64,000 nt of DNA from Pseudoselenomonas ruminantium (GTDB lineage Bacteria; Bacillota; Negativicutes; Selenomonadales; Selenomonadaceae): NCBI RefSeq assembly GCF_900142515.1, contig NZ_FRBC01000013.1, positions 1 through 64,000 on the forward strand, written 5' to 3'. Below, one piece after another: positions 1 to 8,404 of this stretch. The notes under the pieces were generated by a model that saw only the letters and a program-made list of their open reading frames with translations, was not told the DNA's origin and made no database searches. Every line of letters starts with the position of its first letter. Position 1 is the first letter of the stretch. A program made the translations under genes and the position numbers.

Positions 1-1
1 C

Positions 2-70
2 CAAGAAATGGTCCATGCCCATCCGAAACTGGGGCAAAGTAAGGGGCGAACTGACCATTATGTACCCTGA
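2..70 (+). CDS. 3' end of an unidentified ORF entering from the left edge
   Basis: An open frame without a start runs from base 2 to a TGA at 68-70. It encodes 22 residues ending in GRTDHYVP. It may be the tail of a gene outside the window, possibly of another mobile element because it lies next to the IS3 element. Too little is visible to name a family, and a chance open frame cannot be excluded. Confidence 0.25.
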   Translation, partial: QEMVHAHPKLGQSKGRTDHYVP

Positions 71-140
71 TAGATTACAACCGTAAAATACATCCATGCT
101 GAAATCATAGAAGACCTTTTACAGACTTTTATTCACACCC

Positions 141-1601
141 GGGGCTGCGGACAAAAAGTTGGACTCTGATGGAGGAGATTAAGATGTCATTTTCATTAGA
201 GCAGAAACAAAAAGCCTTGCAACTGTATGATGAAACGAAATCAGTAACCATGGTAATTGTTCGATTGGGATATCCAACACGTCAATGCCTGTATCGCTGG
301 TTAAGAGAGAGAAACGCGCCTATAAAGTCTTTAAAAGTACGGAAGAAATTCATCAATACGGTAGAGCATCCTTTACATCCATCCGTGGAGACAAAATTAA
401 ATATCCTTCATCGTTGCTTTGAACTTGGAGAGAATGTACAATTAGTATCAGAAGAAACAGGTTATTCAAGAACCGCTATATACACATGGCGAAGACGATA
501 CATCAAGGAAGGACGATTGTCACTAATGAATTCGAAAGATATTCCCAGAGACAGCTTAAAAGAAAGCTCCCTAGAGACATCACAAAACGAATTGGATGCT
601 TTGAAGCAAAAAATGCATGATATGCAACTGGAAATGGATATCTTAAAAGAAACGATTGCTGTATTAAAAAAAGACCCAGGCATCAATCTGGAACCGTTGA
701 AAAATCGGGAAAAGGTAGTGATAATTGATGCCTTACAACAAAAATATTCACTACCAGAGCTTCTGCTAAAACTTGGCTTATCTAGAAGCAGTTATTATTA
801 CCAAAAGAAGATACAGAAACGTATTGACAAATATGCCAGCTTGAAAGAGAAAATTCGGAAAATATTTTTTGAGAACCGACAATGCTATGGATATCGTCGT
901 ATTTATGGAATCCTTCGCCGCGATGGGATTATCCTTTCCGAAAAGGTGATTCGGCGAATTATGTCCGAAGAAGGATTGAGAGTACCTGTTAAATCGCACA
1001 AAAGGTACTCTTCTTATCAAGGTGAAATAACTCCTTCCGTTGAAAATCTGCTAAATCGAGATTTTCATGCAGATGCACCGAATAAAAAATGGCTCACTGA
1101 TATAACGGAATTATCCATAGCTGCCGGTAAGGTTTATTTGTCTGCTTTGGTAGATTGCTTTGATGGAATGATCGTTGCCTGGAAGTTGGGTACAAGTCCC
1201 AATGCCAATCTGGTGAACAGTATGTTGGAAGACGGTATTCGTCAACTTGGTCCTGGAGAACATCCTATTGTCCATACGGATCGAGGATGCCACTATCGCT
1301 GGCCCGGCTGGATTGAATGTATGGAAGCAGCCCATCTGACAAGGTCCATGTCAAAGAAGGGCTGCTCTCCTGATAATGCTGCTTGTGAAGGCTTTTGGGG
1401 CAGATTGAAAAACGAAATGTTTTATCCTGGATGTTGGACTGAAATCAGCATTGAAGAATTCATGAATGAGGTTGACTGCTATATTCGGTGGTATAATCAA
1501 GAGAGAATAAAAGAATCCCTTGGATATTTGAGTCCAAGGGAATATCGACAGAAATTAGGAATTATCGCATAATGATAGTCCAACTTTTTGTCCGCAGCCC
1601 C
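141..1601 (+). mobile_element. IS3-family insertion sequence (IS150-like ends), apparently complete
   Basis: Perfect 25-bp inverted repeats bound the unit: 141-165 and 1577-1601 (core TGCGGACAAAAAGTTGGACT). The single transposase gene fills the inside. The AAAAAGTTGGAC core resembles ends of the IS150 subgroup of IS3. IS3 ends normally begin with TG, so the true borders may be 146 and 1596, with the outer G/C run being flanking sequence. I see no convincing target-site duplication, so the exact ends remain uncertain. It is the only intact mobile element in the window. Confidence 0.85.
184..1572 (+). CDS. IS3-family transposase, single fused ORF
   Basis: The protein is 462 residues from the preferred ATG at 184, which has GGAGGAG six bases upstream at 171-177. 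An in-frame ATG at 169 lacks such a site. The N-terminus carries two helix-turn-helix-like stretches (about residues 5-45 and 65-105), followed by a leucine-rich coiled coil (about 130-160). The C-terminal half is an rve/DDE integrase core with D in LTDIT, D in HTDRG and E in EGFWGRLKNE, ending in the usual YNQERIKESLGYLSP motif. Most IS3 elements make this protein by -1 frameshifting between orfA and orfB; here one continuous frame encodes the whole protein. It is the only clearly plus-strand gene in the window. All catalytic residues are present, so it may be active. Confidence 0.93.
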   Translation: MSFSLEQKQKALQLYDETKSVTMVIVRLGYPTRQCLYRWLRERNAPIKSLKVRKKFINTVEHPLHPSVETKLNILHRCFELGENVQLVSEETGYSRTAIYTWRRRYIKEGRLSLMNSKDIPRDSLKESSLETSQNELDALKQKMHDMQLEMDILKETIAVLKKDPGINLEPLKNREKVVIIDALQQKYSLPELLLKLGLSRSSYYYQKKIQKRIDKYASLKEKIRKIFFENRQCYGYRRIYGILRRDGIILSEKVIRRIMSEEGLRVPVKSHKRYSSYQGEITPSVENLLNRDFHADAPNKKWLTDITELSIAAGKVYLSALVDCFDGMIVAWKLGTSPNANLVNSMLEDGIRQLGPGEHPIVHTDRGCHYRWPGWIECMEAAHLTRSMSKKGCSPDNAACEGFWGRLKNEMFYPGCWTEISIEEFMNEVDCYIRWYNQERIKESLGYLSPREYRQKLGIIA

Positions 1602-2155
1602 CCCTCGACTACTCTGCTCTCTTGCTTTGCCGTTTCCATACGTATATAATCAGCATTAAAGGTTAAATACGAAAACGGGAGGCGCAAAAAAAGCAACGCT
1701 GCAGAACCTTCAAACTCCCTGCAACGTGGCTGCCAAAATTAATCAGCATGGTTAGCATAACACGTTACAGGATTATTTTCAACAGATTTACACATATTGG
1801 TATTGGTATGTATAAAGAAGTTCTCGGTAAATTTTACCTGTATACAAACTCTTGTAATTCCATGGCCGTTTTCTTTTGCTTCATCATAATGCACATCCCG
1901 CCAAGAAAATTATTCCTTACTTGTATTATATCATACATAACTGGTTAGGATTTGTATACATTACGGTTTTGTACGGAAGAACCATTCGAGCCCGGAATAT
2001 TCATGAGCCTAAGACATGGCCTTCCATACTGATGAATGATGAAGTTTCTTCCAACTCAATGATTGAGCGAAAATTAACGGATTAACTCTGGCCGTTGAGC
2101 TCCGCCGAGTGGCCGCTGGCAAACGCACCAGTGGCCGTTCGGCGACGCAAAGCGC
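1602..2155. other. Intergenic stretch with no convincing gene
   Basis: About 550 bases between the IS3 right end and the inverted-repeat cassette. Open frames exist but none has a good ribosome site or recognisable protein. The only clear structure is three TGGCCG copies at 2089, 2110 and 2132, spaced 21 and 22 bases, in a short GC-rich patch (about 2086-2150) within otherwise AT-rich DNA. It probably consists of mobile-element debris. Confidence 0.4.
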
Positions 2156-2239
2156 AGAAAATCCATTTTTTAGAGATTGATTTTCAAAAAAGTCTACTCA
2201 ACAAGCTGAAAATTGCAGATTAGTTAGCTGGATGAATAA
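2156..2239. repeat. Left arm of 84-bp imperfect inverted repeat around the GNAT gene
   Basis: Read inward, this arm closely matches the reverse complement of 2830-2912, sharing AAAAAAGTCTACTCA, AGCTGAAA and GCTGGATGAATAA with scattered substitutions. The two arms enclose a single acetyltransferase gene. The arrangement resembles a small mobile cassette or the two ends of an IS whose transposase has been replaced. Confidence 0.75.
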
Positions 2240-2281
2240 ACTGGAGTTAGATAATATATTAATTCACACCACAAACGTAAC

Positions 2282-2797
2282 TTATTTCAACAACGCTAAT
2301 CTAACAATACTGCGTAGCTTTCCATCAGCCATACATAATTCATCCTTAAAATAACCTTCCTGAATAAAACCAACGCTTACAAACAAAGCCAATTCATCTA
2401 TACAATCAGCAAAAATATAGGCATATACTTTACGAAAGCCATGCTTCGAAAAAGCTTTTTCCACCAATAGCTTAACAGCATTTCTTTCCATGTTACCATT
2501 CCATTCGCTATCATAAGTAGGGAAAAAACCTAATTCACACTTCTTATTTATATAATCAAGATTTTTTAAATATCCTGTCGCAATCGGATACACACATTGT
2601 GGGAAATCATCATCATTTTTCTCTACCATGTATTGAAAACATTTCTTTGTTAATACATTATTTTCATAAAACACCAAATTAGATTCCATAGTTACCAAAC
2701 TATCATCCATACAATGCCTACGAATATTATCATTATTACGCCAATCAACGATAAATTTTCCATCATCATATGTAATTTCTCTCAACCAGATAGACAT
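2282..2797 (-). CDS. GNAT-family N-acetyltransferase (RimJ/RimL-like)
   Basis: A 171-residue protein with the layout of RimL-type GNAT domains. It begins with LREITYDDGKFIVDWRNN, a typical first strand and helix. Its central part has the acetyl-CoA-side signature region ERNAVKLLVEKAFSKHGFRKV followed by the last strands. Enzymes of this type move acetyl from acetyl-CoA to an amine, often an amino-sugar nucleotide in surface or flagellar glycan clusters. The substrate cannot be read from the sequence. The start is supported by GAGGAG about eight bases upstream. It stands alone between inverted repeats 2156-2239 and 2830-2912 rather than in an operon, so its link to the nearby glycan genes is inferred from location only. 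Confidence 0.7.
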   Translation of the reverse strand: MSIWLREITYDDGKFIVDWRNNDNIRRHCMDDSLVTMESNLVFYENNVLTKKCFQYMVEKNDDDFPQCVYPIATGYLKNLDYINKKCELGFFPTYDSEWNGNMERNAVKLLVEKAFSKHGFRKVYAYIFADCIDELALFVSVGFIQEGYFKDELCMADGKLRSIVRLALLK

Positions 2798-2829
2798 AGC
2801 ACATTCTCCTCATCATATATAATCATATA

Positions 2830-2912
2830 TTATTCATCCAGCCGGCTAACCTGCAAATTTCAGCTTTTTGAGTAGACTTTTTTAAAATCATCTCTAAGAA
2901 ACGGCTTTTCCG
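2830..2912. repeat. Right arm of 84-bp imperfect inverted repeat around the GNAT gene
   Basis: Reverse-complement partner of 2156-2239. Similarity extends from TTATTCATCCAGC at the inner edge to GGCTTTTCC at the outer edge. See the left arm for interpretation. Confidence 0.75.
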
Positions 2913-3066
2913 TTCAATCAGCACTTATGCATCATTAAAATAGGACAAACTTATTGTGTTGAATCTATTTTCCGCATTTTTTCAGATGTTAAAAAGTATT
3001 TTCAGTTGCACACTAAGCTACCGAACTCAACTGTAATATCCGCTTATGTATCAAATGGAATTCCTG

Positions 3067-3264
3067 CTAGTATGGGTAGGTGCTACAAAGACGGAAGCTT
3101 ACACTGCCAACATGTTTTGTCAATCTGCCTGCTATCCTCATCAGACGTAAACGTAATTCATACGCTCGGAAAAACTGCCACTTCTGGCTCAAGCAGAGAC
3201 GATAGAACAGGTTAAGAATACTGTAGGCCAGCAAGGCAATCTGTAGCCTATTGACATTCGTTCT
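3067..3264 (-). pseudogene. IS1380-family transposase, C-terminal fragment
   Basis: The minus strand from about 3264 to a TAG at 3067-3069 reads FRTNVNRLQIALLAYSIL, then a basic stretch with RLMRIAGRLTKHVGSVSF, ending RLCSTYPY. This pattern (LAYN.NN.FRRLCLP, then L.KIAGRIVKH...F.L....PY) is the characteristic tail of IS1380-family transposases. No start or DDE core is present, so it is a scar. The frame is open over its whole length, which suggests fairly recent truncation. Confidence 0.65.
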
Positions 3265-3306
3265 GAATATTCCAGGCTCGAGTGATATATTCAGAATTCA
3301 TATTGG

Positions 3307-3375
3307 AAACTCTCCTAACTAGATTTTTTAGGGCGCTTCGACGCCCTGGTATGTAATTCTAGTTTAGGGGAGTTT
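3307..3375. repeat. 69-nt compound stem-loop
   Basis: An outer stem (3307-3323 against 3358-3375, about 17 pairs with one bulge) encloses an inner hairpin AGGGCG/CGCCCT at 3330-3347. It lies just beyond the 3' end of the sulfatase-like gene. On the minus strand the inner hairpin is followed by A residues rather than U residues, so it is not a standard intrinsic terminator. It may be an end structure of an IS200/IS605-type element or a transcript-stabilising hairpin. Confidence 0.5.
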
Positions 3376-3431
3376 TCGTTATTTCTAAAACTTGGAATTT
3401 GTTCTTAACAGGAATGCTCCGTTTTTCTACA

Positions 3432-5195
3432 CTACACCACTAATTTTCCGTATTCAATTACAGTTATCTCTCTTCTTACTACCATCATTAAATCTTTAAT
3501 TTTATTATTGTCAAATAATTCATTGTCATTTAAATCATAAAGTTCTATATGTCCATCTGCATAAACAATCAATTTATATCCTTCAGGAAAAATAAACCCT
3601 TCAAAAGATTGTAATCTCTTTTCTTCGCCCAGTAGTTTATACAATCTTTGAAAATTCGGATTATATATTTGTGACCGACCAATTTTTATATAAGCCTTAT
3701 CAAGTGGCTTGTATTCATTATTCTCCAAAAGAGAAATAATAACATCATTTATTGACATAATCGAATGAAGTATGTTGCAACTACCATTATTATGATATGA
3801 CGATTTAACATAAAATGGAATGCGTATCCATTCCTCCCCACACTGTAAGTACTCTTTTTTTATATCTGTTAAAGTACTATTCACACTCATCAACAAGTTA
3901 CCATGATCCGCATAAAATACAGCACTACATTTTATTTCTTTCAATAATGGGGCAATTACATCATCAATATACCGTAAAGCATCATCATGCTGTCTGACAT
4001 AGTCCGTTCTTAACTTCCCCCCTCTCACCGGAAGCATATCAAATAGCAGTGCCGTACCTTCCGCTATCAAATTTCCCTTCGTATAAGGATTCGGAAAAGC
4101 AAAATGCGTTTCATACAAACCATGAATATAAAAAAGCCCATTTTTTACATTTTGTGCATCTAATATAAAATCCCAAAACTTCTGCGTAATAGTTCTAGAT
4201 ATTTCTGAATAGTGTATATTATTATGCTCAATATAATGAGCACCATCTGTGTAAAAAAATATATCTCTTTCTTGCCCCAATGCCGTTTGTATAAACCTGC
4301 AGTCATTTCCATCAACAAAACATTTGTCATAATATTTTGTCCGCATATCAGTGTTTTCGCTATAAGCGGGTATAAGGCTTTCATAGGTAGATGTAGAATA
4401 CGAATATGTACTACTATAATTCATCCAATTATCAGCAAGATGTTTGCTTAATTTAGGTAACAAATCATTATTAACATCTCGAAATCTAAGGCCATCCATA
4501 CACAGCATAAGCACGTTGTTTGGAGATATATTACTTGCACATTCTAACTCTAGGTTATATATCTCCTCAAAATCAATCATCATATATTTATAAGTCAGTT
4601 TTCCCGTAAAAGCGAAAGCCTCCTGACTATATTTGATGGCAGACTTAAAATCCTTAATATCCAAATATTTATTGATTATCTTAAAAAATATTTTATCTTT
4701 ATCATCACTTATCTCCAATTCCTTCTGTAACCGATTTAATAAATGATAGTTATGAAAAGGGTGCGTTCCATAATAATAATTAGAGTGCAAATATATTCCT
4801 TGTTCACGAAGTTTTTCATATATATTTAACACCTTGATATCAGGATGATCTCTGTTAAGTTCATTAACTATCTGTTCCATATAATTATAGGATGATACCA
4901 CGATAGCATCTATATTCTCTGACTTAATATCATCTTTATTTATAATCTTATAACCACTATCCATACCATCAATAAAATTATCAATAATAATGTTAATCTT
5001 TTTTAATTCAAAGACAAAATCTGATAACATTTTTTGGGTATGCGCACCATTACAATATATGGCTGGTTTTTTTACATCAACAAGAAACTTTTCTAATGAA
5101 TCGCGAATTATTCTATTAATATTTCCCGATTCCAAGTTTTTTTTAAAACTATATTTGTTTAATATATAATAATAGTACTCTTCTAATTTGGTCAT
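3432..5195 (-). CDS. Alkaline-phosphatase-superfamily (sulfatase-like) protein with N-terminal Rossmann-like module
   Basis: A 587-residue soluble protein. The N-terminus (about 40-120) is a Rossmann-like sensor/binding module (AIYCNGAHTQ, then IDNFIDG and IDAIVVSSYNY) shared with several neighbours. The middle and C-terminus form a sulfatase/phosphotransferase fold: metal-binding D in LMLCMDGLR, a Thr/Ser-rich nucleophile region in STSTYESLIP, H in YIHGLYETH, and the DHG motif in VFYADHGNL. Family members hydrolyse or transfer sulfate, phosphate or phosphodiester groups. There is no signal peptide or membrane helix, unlike LtaS or phosphoethanolamine transferases, so it would act in the cytosol. 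The start has AGGAGG upstream. It shares its catalytic type with the three larger paralogues at 31-39 kb. The substrate is unknown. Confidence 0.75.
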   Translation of the reverse strand: MTKLEEYYYYILNKYSFKKNLESGNINRIIRDSLEKFLVDVKKPAIYCNGAHTQKMLSDFVFELKKINIIIDNFIDGMDSGYKIINKDDIKSENIDAIVVSSYNYMEQIVNELNRDHPDIKVLNIYEKLREQGIYLHSNYYYGTHPFHNYHLLNRLQKELEISDDKDKIFFKIINKYLDIKDFKSAIKYSQEAFAFTGKLTYKYMMIDFEEIYNLELECASNISPNNVLMLCMDGLRFRDVNNDLLPKLSKHLADNWMNYSSTYSYSTSTYESLIPAYSENTDMRTKYYDKCFVDGNDCRFIQTALGQERDIFFYTDGAHYIEHNNIHYSEISRTITQKFWDFILDAQNVKNGLFYIHGLYETHFAFPNPYTKGNLIAEGTALLFDMLPVRGGKLRTDYVRQHDDALRYIDDVIAPLLKEIKCSAVFYADHGNLLMSVNSTLTDIKKEYLQCGEEWIRIPFYVKSSYHNNGSCNILHSIMSINDVIISLLENNEYKPLDKAYIKIGRSQIYNPNFQRLYKLLGEEKRLQSFEGFIFPEGYKLIVYADGHIELYDLNDNELFDNNKIKDLMMVVRREITVIEYGKLVV

Positions 5196-5216
5196 TAGAT
5201 ATCATCCTCCTACAAT

Positions 5217-5404
5217 AGAATTATGAATTGGAAACGGATAGCTACCGTTCCTATCCACTTTATTGTCTAAGGTGGTAAAATAGTAAGTTAATGATAAACG
5301 GCATCACCATATAACTTACACGTCCCCGTGTCCCCCACAAAATATTGAATTAGCAATGAAGAGTATGGTCAATCATTGCAATTATATATTAAGGAGCTAT
5401 GCAG
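5217..5404 (+). other. Non-coding region upstream of an IS110 remnant, possible relic bridge-RNA region
   Basis: This 188-base stretch precedes the N-terminal IS110 fragment and has no gene. It holds a perfect 7-bp stem (5353-5359 GCAATGA with 5373-5379 TCATTGC, 13-nt loop) and a second short stem near 5233-5250. In IS110-group elements the 5' non-coding end encodes the structured guide (bridge) RNA. I infer only positional equivalence; covariance evidence is absent. Confidence 0.25.
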
Positions 5405-5506
5405 ATGTACACATTAAGAATTGATGTCTCTAAAAGCAGAAGTAAAGCAGCCGTGTTGGAACCGTTTGGTAAGACTGTACCCCCAATTTTACCAAGAACA
5501 GCTTGA
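5405..5506 (+). pseudogene. IS110-family transposase, N-terminal fragment
   Basis: An ATG at 5405 with AAGGAGC upstream opens MYTLRIDVSKSRSKAAVLEP, followed by FGKTV. This is the typical start of IS110 transposases, whose first catalytic Asp of the RuvC-like DEDD domain lies in the GIDVSK motif. The frame collapses after about 24 recognisable residues and stops at 5504-5506. Downstream bases to about 5780 give no recognisable IS110 sequence, so the element is a decayed relic. Confidence 0.6.
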
Positions 5507-5786
5507 ACGACCTCGTAAACTATATAAATACATTATACAGCAAATGCCGCATTGTCTTGGAACACATAGCCAGTCCTATATAAAAGCATTTCAAATCACC
5601 ACGTTATTGATAACATAGCATTATCATTTAGCCTGATTAGTTTTCTAATTTCCTTCCTAAATAAGTCATCTAACTTCCTTTTCTCGAGGGCAAATATCTG
5701 AGAACACCTAAGCATACTTAGTTGTATCTGTTATAGTTGATGGACCTAAATTAAGAAGTATATTTCTTTTATTGCTACCATTTAAA
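5507..5786. other. Gene-free AT-rich stretch
   Basis: About 280 bases between the IS110 relic and the 3' end of the WbsX gene. I see no gene or clear terminator; it is probably decayed mobile-element sequence. Confidence 0.4.
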
Positions 5787-7358
5787 TTAATGCTCCTTTA
5801 CCGTTTCAAGTGCACTGCGTATAGCATTTAACCAAGCATAACCGTATCTCATATCTGGTTCAAGGTGTGATCCTTCTGCCCATTCATTCCAAGAACTGAT
5901 AAAAATAAAGTCTTCTTCCATAGTGTGAATTTTTTTACTTTCTACCATTATATCCACGAGCCATACCTTTAAAATATCGGGCGTAATCCCCCAAATAATT
6001 CTAGCCCCTGTTTTTCCCTTTCGAGCTGTGTTGTCCCAACTAGTACAAGCACCACGAAAAAATTTTTTTGATATATGTTTGACAAAATATCTTTTTTCTG
6101 CAAAAAATTCCCTAGTATCAAGTATCGTTCCTCTGAAATGCGGATTGATATATCCTTTAGGATACAGCTTGTCAAAATAATTGAATTGGCACATATAATT
6201 AGGCTGATACTCAACCAATGCATCCCCCCCCCATTCATTAACATCTCCATCATAATAATTAGAACCTGTCGTAATAATAATATATAAGCCTTTATACCCC
6301 CTTTTAATTGCTTCTTTCTTCAACTTATCAATAAAAATCTTGAAAGCCGTACTGTCAAATATATTACAATTATATATTGATAAAACTGGCATATTATGAA
6401 TCCTGATATATCTTTCATCTTCAAAGTATGGCTTAATCATATCAAAAAACGCACTGACATCTTTGGGTAAATCTTGTTTTATATGTGATTCAGCAAAGTC
6501 CCAATTACTAAAACTATCATCCCAAGTCATTCCCCAATCTTCAGTAGCCCAGTTGATAAAATAGTTAATCTCAATGTCCTTATGTTCCAGTATCAGCTTT
6601 ATAGGTGTGTCTAGCATTTGTGTTTTTTCATTAAACCAATAGTAATGTATAGCAAAACCGTATATGCCATAAAATTTCGCAATTTCCGCCTGCCTTTTAA
6701 TTGATTGATAATTTGATAAGTCATAATACCCCATATGATAAGGTATATGTGGTTGATAGTGACCGCAAAACTGAGGTAGAGCTTTACTGGAATTAGTCCA
6801 TTCTGTAAACCCCATCCCGTGAAAACGATTATTGTAGTCTGTAACATAGTATTGAGGCAAATACCACGCAATTACCTTAGTATCTATATCAGTCCTTTTA
6901 TAACCTTCTTGCAAAATACCAACATATTCTTTTTTTTCACCATATTGTATTTTGTCAATATATGAAACATATTCCTCATAGTCCTTGCTATCATATATTT
7001 TTTCATACATATCCATAATCAATATGGAATCATCACATAGTAAATCATTTATTCTACTTACAATTTCCTTATGATGCCATTCAGAGGCTACCAGTATTAC
7101 ATTCGTTTCTTTTACCACTTTATCCAGTTTTTCGACTATAATCCCATATTTTATTTTTCCAATCATCGGACTATCGTCTCTATCTACAAAAGAAACTAAA
7201 TTATTTACGAGAGATCTATCAACTAGATATTCATATACCTTTTCTCCACATTCTCCAGTACCATATATTGATATTTTTTTTTCGTGAATTTGAGATACCA
7301 TTCCCCATCTGTCTAAAATGTAATCAAAGTGTTCAAATTCAGTGTATAGATATTTCAT
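5787..7358 (-). CDS. WbsX-type glycosyltransferase with N-terminal Rossmann-like module
   Basis: A 523-residue protein. Residues about 25-120 form the shared Rossmann-like module (SIYGTGECGEKVYEYL, SFVDRDDSPMIGK, NVILVASEW). From about residue 160 it matches the Glyco_tran_WbsX/GH99-like family found in O-antigen clusters: VIAWYLPQYYVTDYNN, GMGFTEWTN, the YGFAIHYYWFNE block and the terminal ISSWNEWAEGSHLEPD. Those acidic motifs are the expected active site. The family is thought to act on mannose- or rhamnose-containing glycans; the exact reaction is not established. The start has TTGGAG upstream. It lies 23 bases from the methyltransferase gene and probably shares its transcript. No membrane segments are visible. 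Confidence 0.85.
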   Translation of the reverse strand: MKYLYTEFEHFDYILDRWGMVSQIHEKKISIYGTGECGEKVYEYLVDRSLVNNLVSFVDRDDSPMIGKIKYGIIVEKLDKVVKETNVILVASEWHHKEIVSRINDLLCDDSILIMDMYEKIYDSKDYEEYVSYIDKIQYGEKKEYVGILQEGYKRTDIDTKVIAWYLPQYYVTDYNNRFHGMGFTEWTNSSKALPQFCGHYQPHIPYHMGYYDLSNYQSIKRQAEIAKFYGIYGFAIHYYWFNEKTQMLDTPIKLILEHKDIEINYFINWATEDWGMTWDDSFSNWDFAESHIKQDLPKDVSAFFDMIKPYFEDERYIRIHNMPVLSIYNCNIFDSTAFKIFIDKLKKEAIKRGYKGLYIIITTGSNYYDGDVNEWGGDALVEYQPNYMCQFNYFDKLYPKGYINPHFRGTILDTREFFAEKRYFVKHISKKFFRGACTSWDNTARKGKTGARIIWGITPDILKVWLVDIMVESKKIHTMEEDFIFISSWNEWAEGSHLEPDMRYGYAWLNAIRSALETVKEH

Positions 7359-7381
7359 AGTGAATCTCCAATAGAACCAAG

Positions 7382-8314
7382 TTATTCCATAGCGTAAATA
7401 TTAATCCCTGGATATTCCATACAATTCGCTTCGATTTTTTTTATTAGAATAAACTTCCCATTTTTTCGGATAATATCATCACATTGTGGAGAGGCATAAA
7501 TAATAATTATTTTTCTACTTCTTCTATTGTAACTATTCACTATATTATCTAGTACCATCTCAAACTGCTTACCCACAAATGGGTCGTAAAAGAAAAAATA
7601 ATTATAGTCGTCAATTTCATATTTCAATTTGGTTGCATCGTCGTGGATTATCCTCGTAACATCCAAACCCATTTTTTCACAGTTTCTAACAGCTACGGAA
7701 TATAAAACTTCATCATATTCTACACCACCAATTACATTAAACCCCACAAGAAACTTTAATAACAACAATACCCCCCCTTTTCCACAGCCATAATCAAATA
7801 CAGCATCATCTTTTTTTATTAATAAAGAATCAAATGCTTCCATAAATTTATAATCATGGGAGCCCCAATGGAAATTATGGGACTCCTCACTAATTTTATT
7901 TGTCCCAGCTGTTGGTACGCTGGTAATATCTAACTCATAGGTATATTCAAGCCAGTTTTCAAATCCTAATACCTTTTGCTCTTTCCGCCCAAACCAAGTA
8001 CCAATTTCATCATATTCTAGTCCACGTCTAAAACCATAAGATTCCAAAAATTTTTTCACATTTTCATCTGGAGGAAAAGACACTATAACTCTGGTATATC
8101 GGGGATTTAATGAACGAATAATATATGGTCTATAGGTGTATACACTATGATTCTTATCAACATTATAATCTACAATTTTGTTATTTCTTCTAAACACATA
8201 ATTTATAAATTGTCCTGCAATACCTCCTCCCCAAACAACTACTGTATATCCATTACAAAAATCAAACATTTTTTCTGCTGCTTTGCAAAAATCATTTTTT
8301 ATCTGATTATCCAT
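7382..8314 (-). CDS. Class I SAM-dependent methyltransferase with N-terminal Rossmann-like module
   Basis: 310 residues from the preferred ATG at 8314, which has AGGAG seven bases upstream; an in-frame ATG at 8332 has none. The N-terminal 100 residues form the accessory module (YTVVVWGGGIAGQFINYV, DYNVDKNH, RVIVSFPPD). The C-terminal half is a SAM methyltransferase: motif I FDYGCGKGGVLLLL, acidic loop VEYDEVLY, HDDAT, and motif IV-like YFFFYDPFVGK. It probably methylates a sugar or sugar nucleotide of the surface or flagellar glycan. It is soluble and follows the DegT/ISL3 junction. The acceptor is unknown. Confidence 0.75.
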   Translation of the reverse strand: MDNQIKNDFCKAAEKMFDFCNGYTVVVWGGGIAGQFINYVFRRNNKIVDYNVDKNHSVYTYRPYIIRSLNPRYTRVIVSFPPDENVKKFLESYGFRRGLEYDEIGTWFGRKEQKVLGFENWLEYTYELDITSVPTAGTNKISEESHNFHWGSHDYKFMEAFDSLLIKKDDAVFDYGCGKGGVLLLLKFLVGFNVIGGVEYDEVLYSVAVRNCEKMGLDVTRIIHDDATKLKYEIDDYNYFFFYDPFVGKQFEMVLDNIVNSYNRRSRKIIIIYASPQCDDIIRKNGKFILIKKIEANCMEYPGINIYAME

Positions 8315-8404
8315 TTCTGTACTCCTGCTCATGCTAAACCAGTGTCAAAAAAAACTATTTTTTACTAAAATACAGCTTTCATGAATATTCCAGGACCGAG
8401 TGGT

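Noticed and set aside
169..183. Upstream ATG at 169 as transposase start
   Set aside because: GGAGGAG at 171-177 lies within it and is correctly placed for the ATG at 184, so the later start is preferred.
3006..3215. Plus-strand 69-codon frame
   Set aside because: The opposite strand reads as an IS1380 transposase tail, so this is an antisense shadow.
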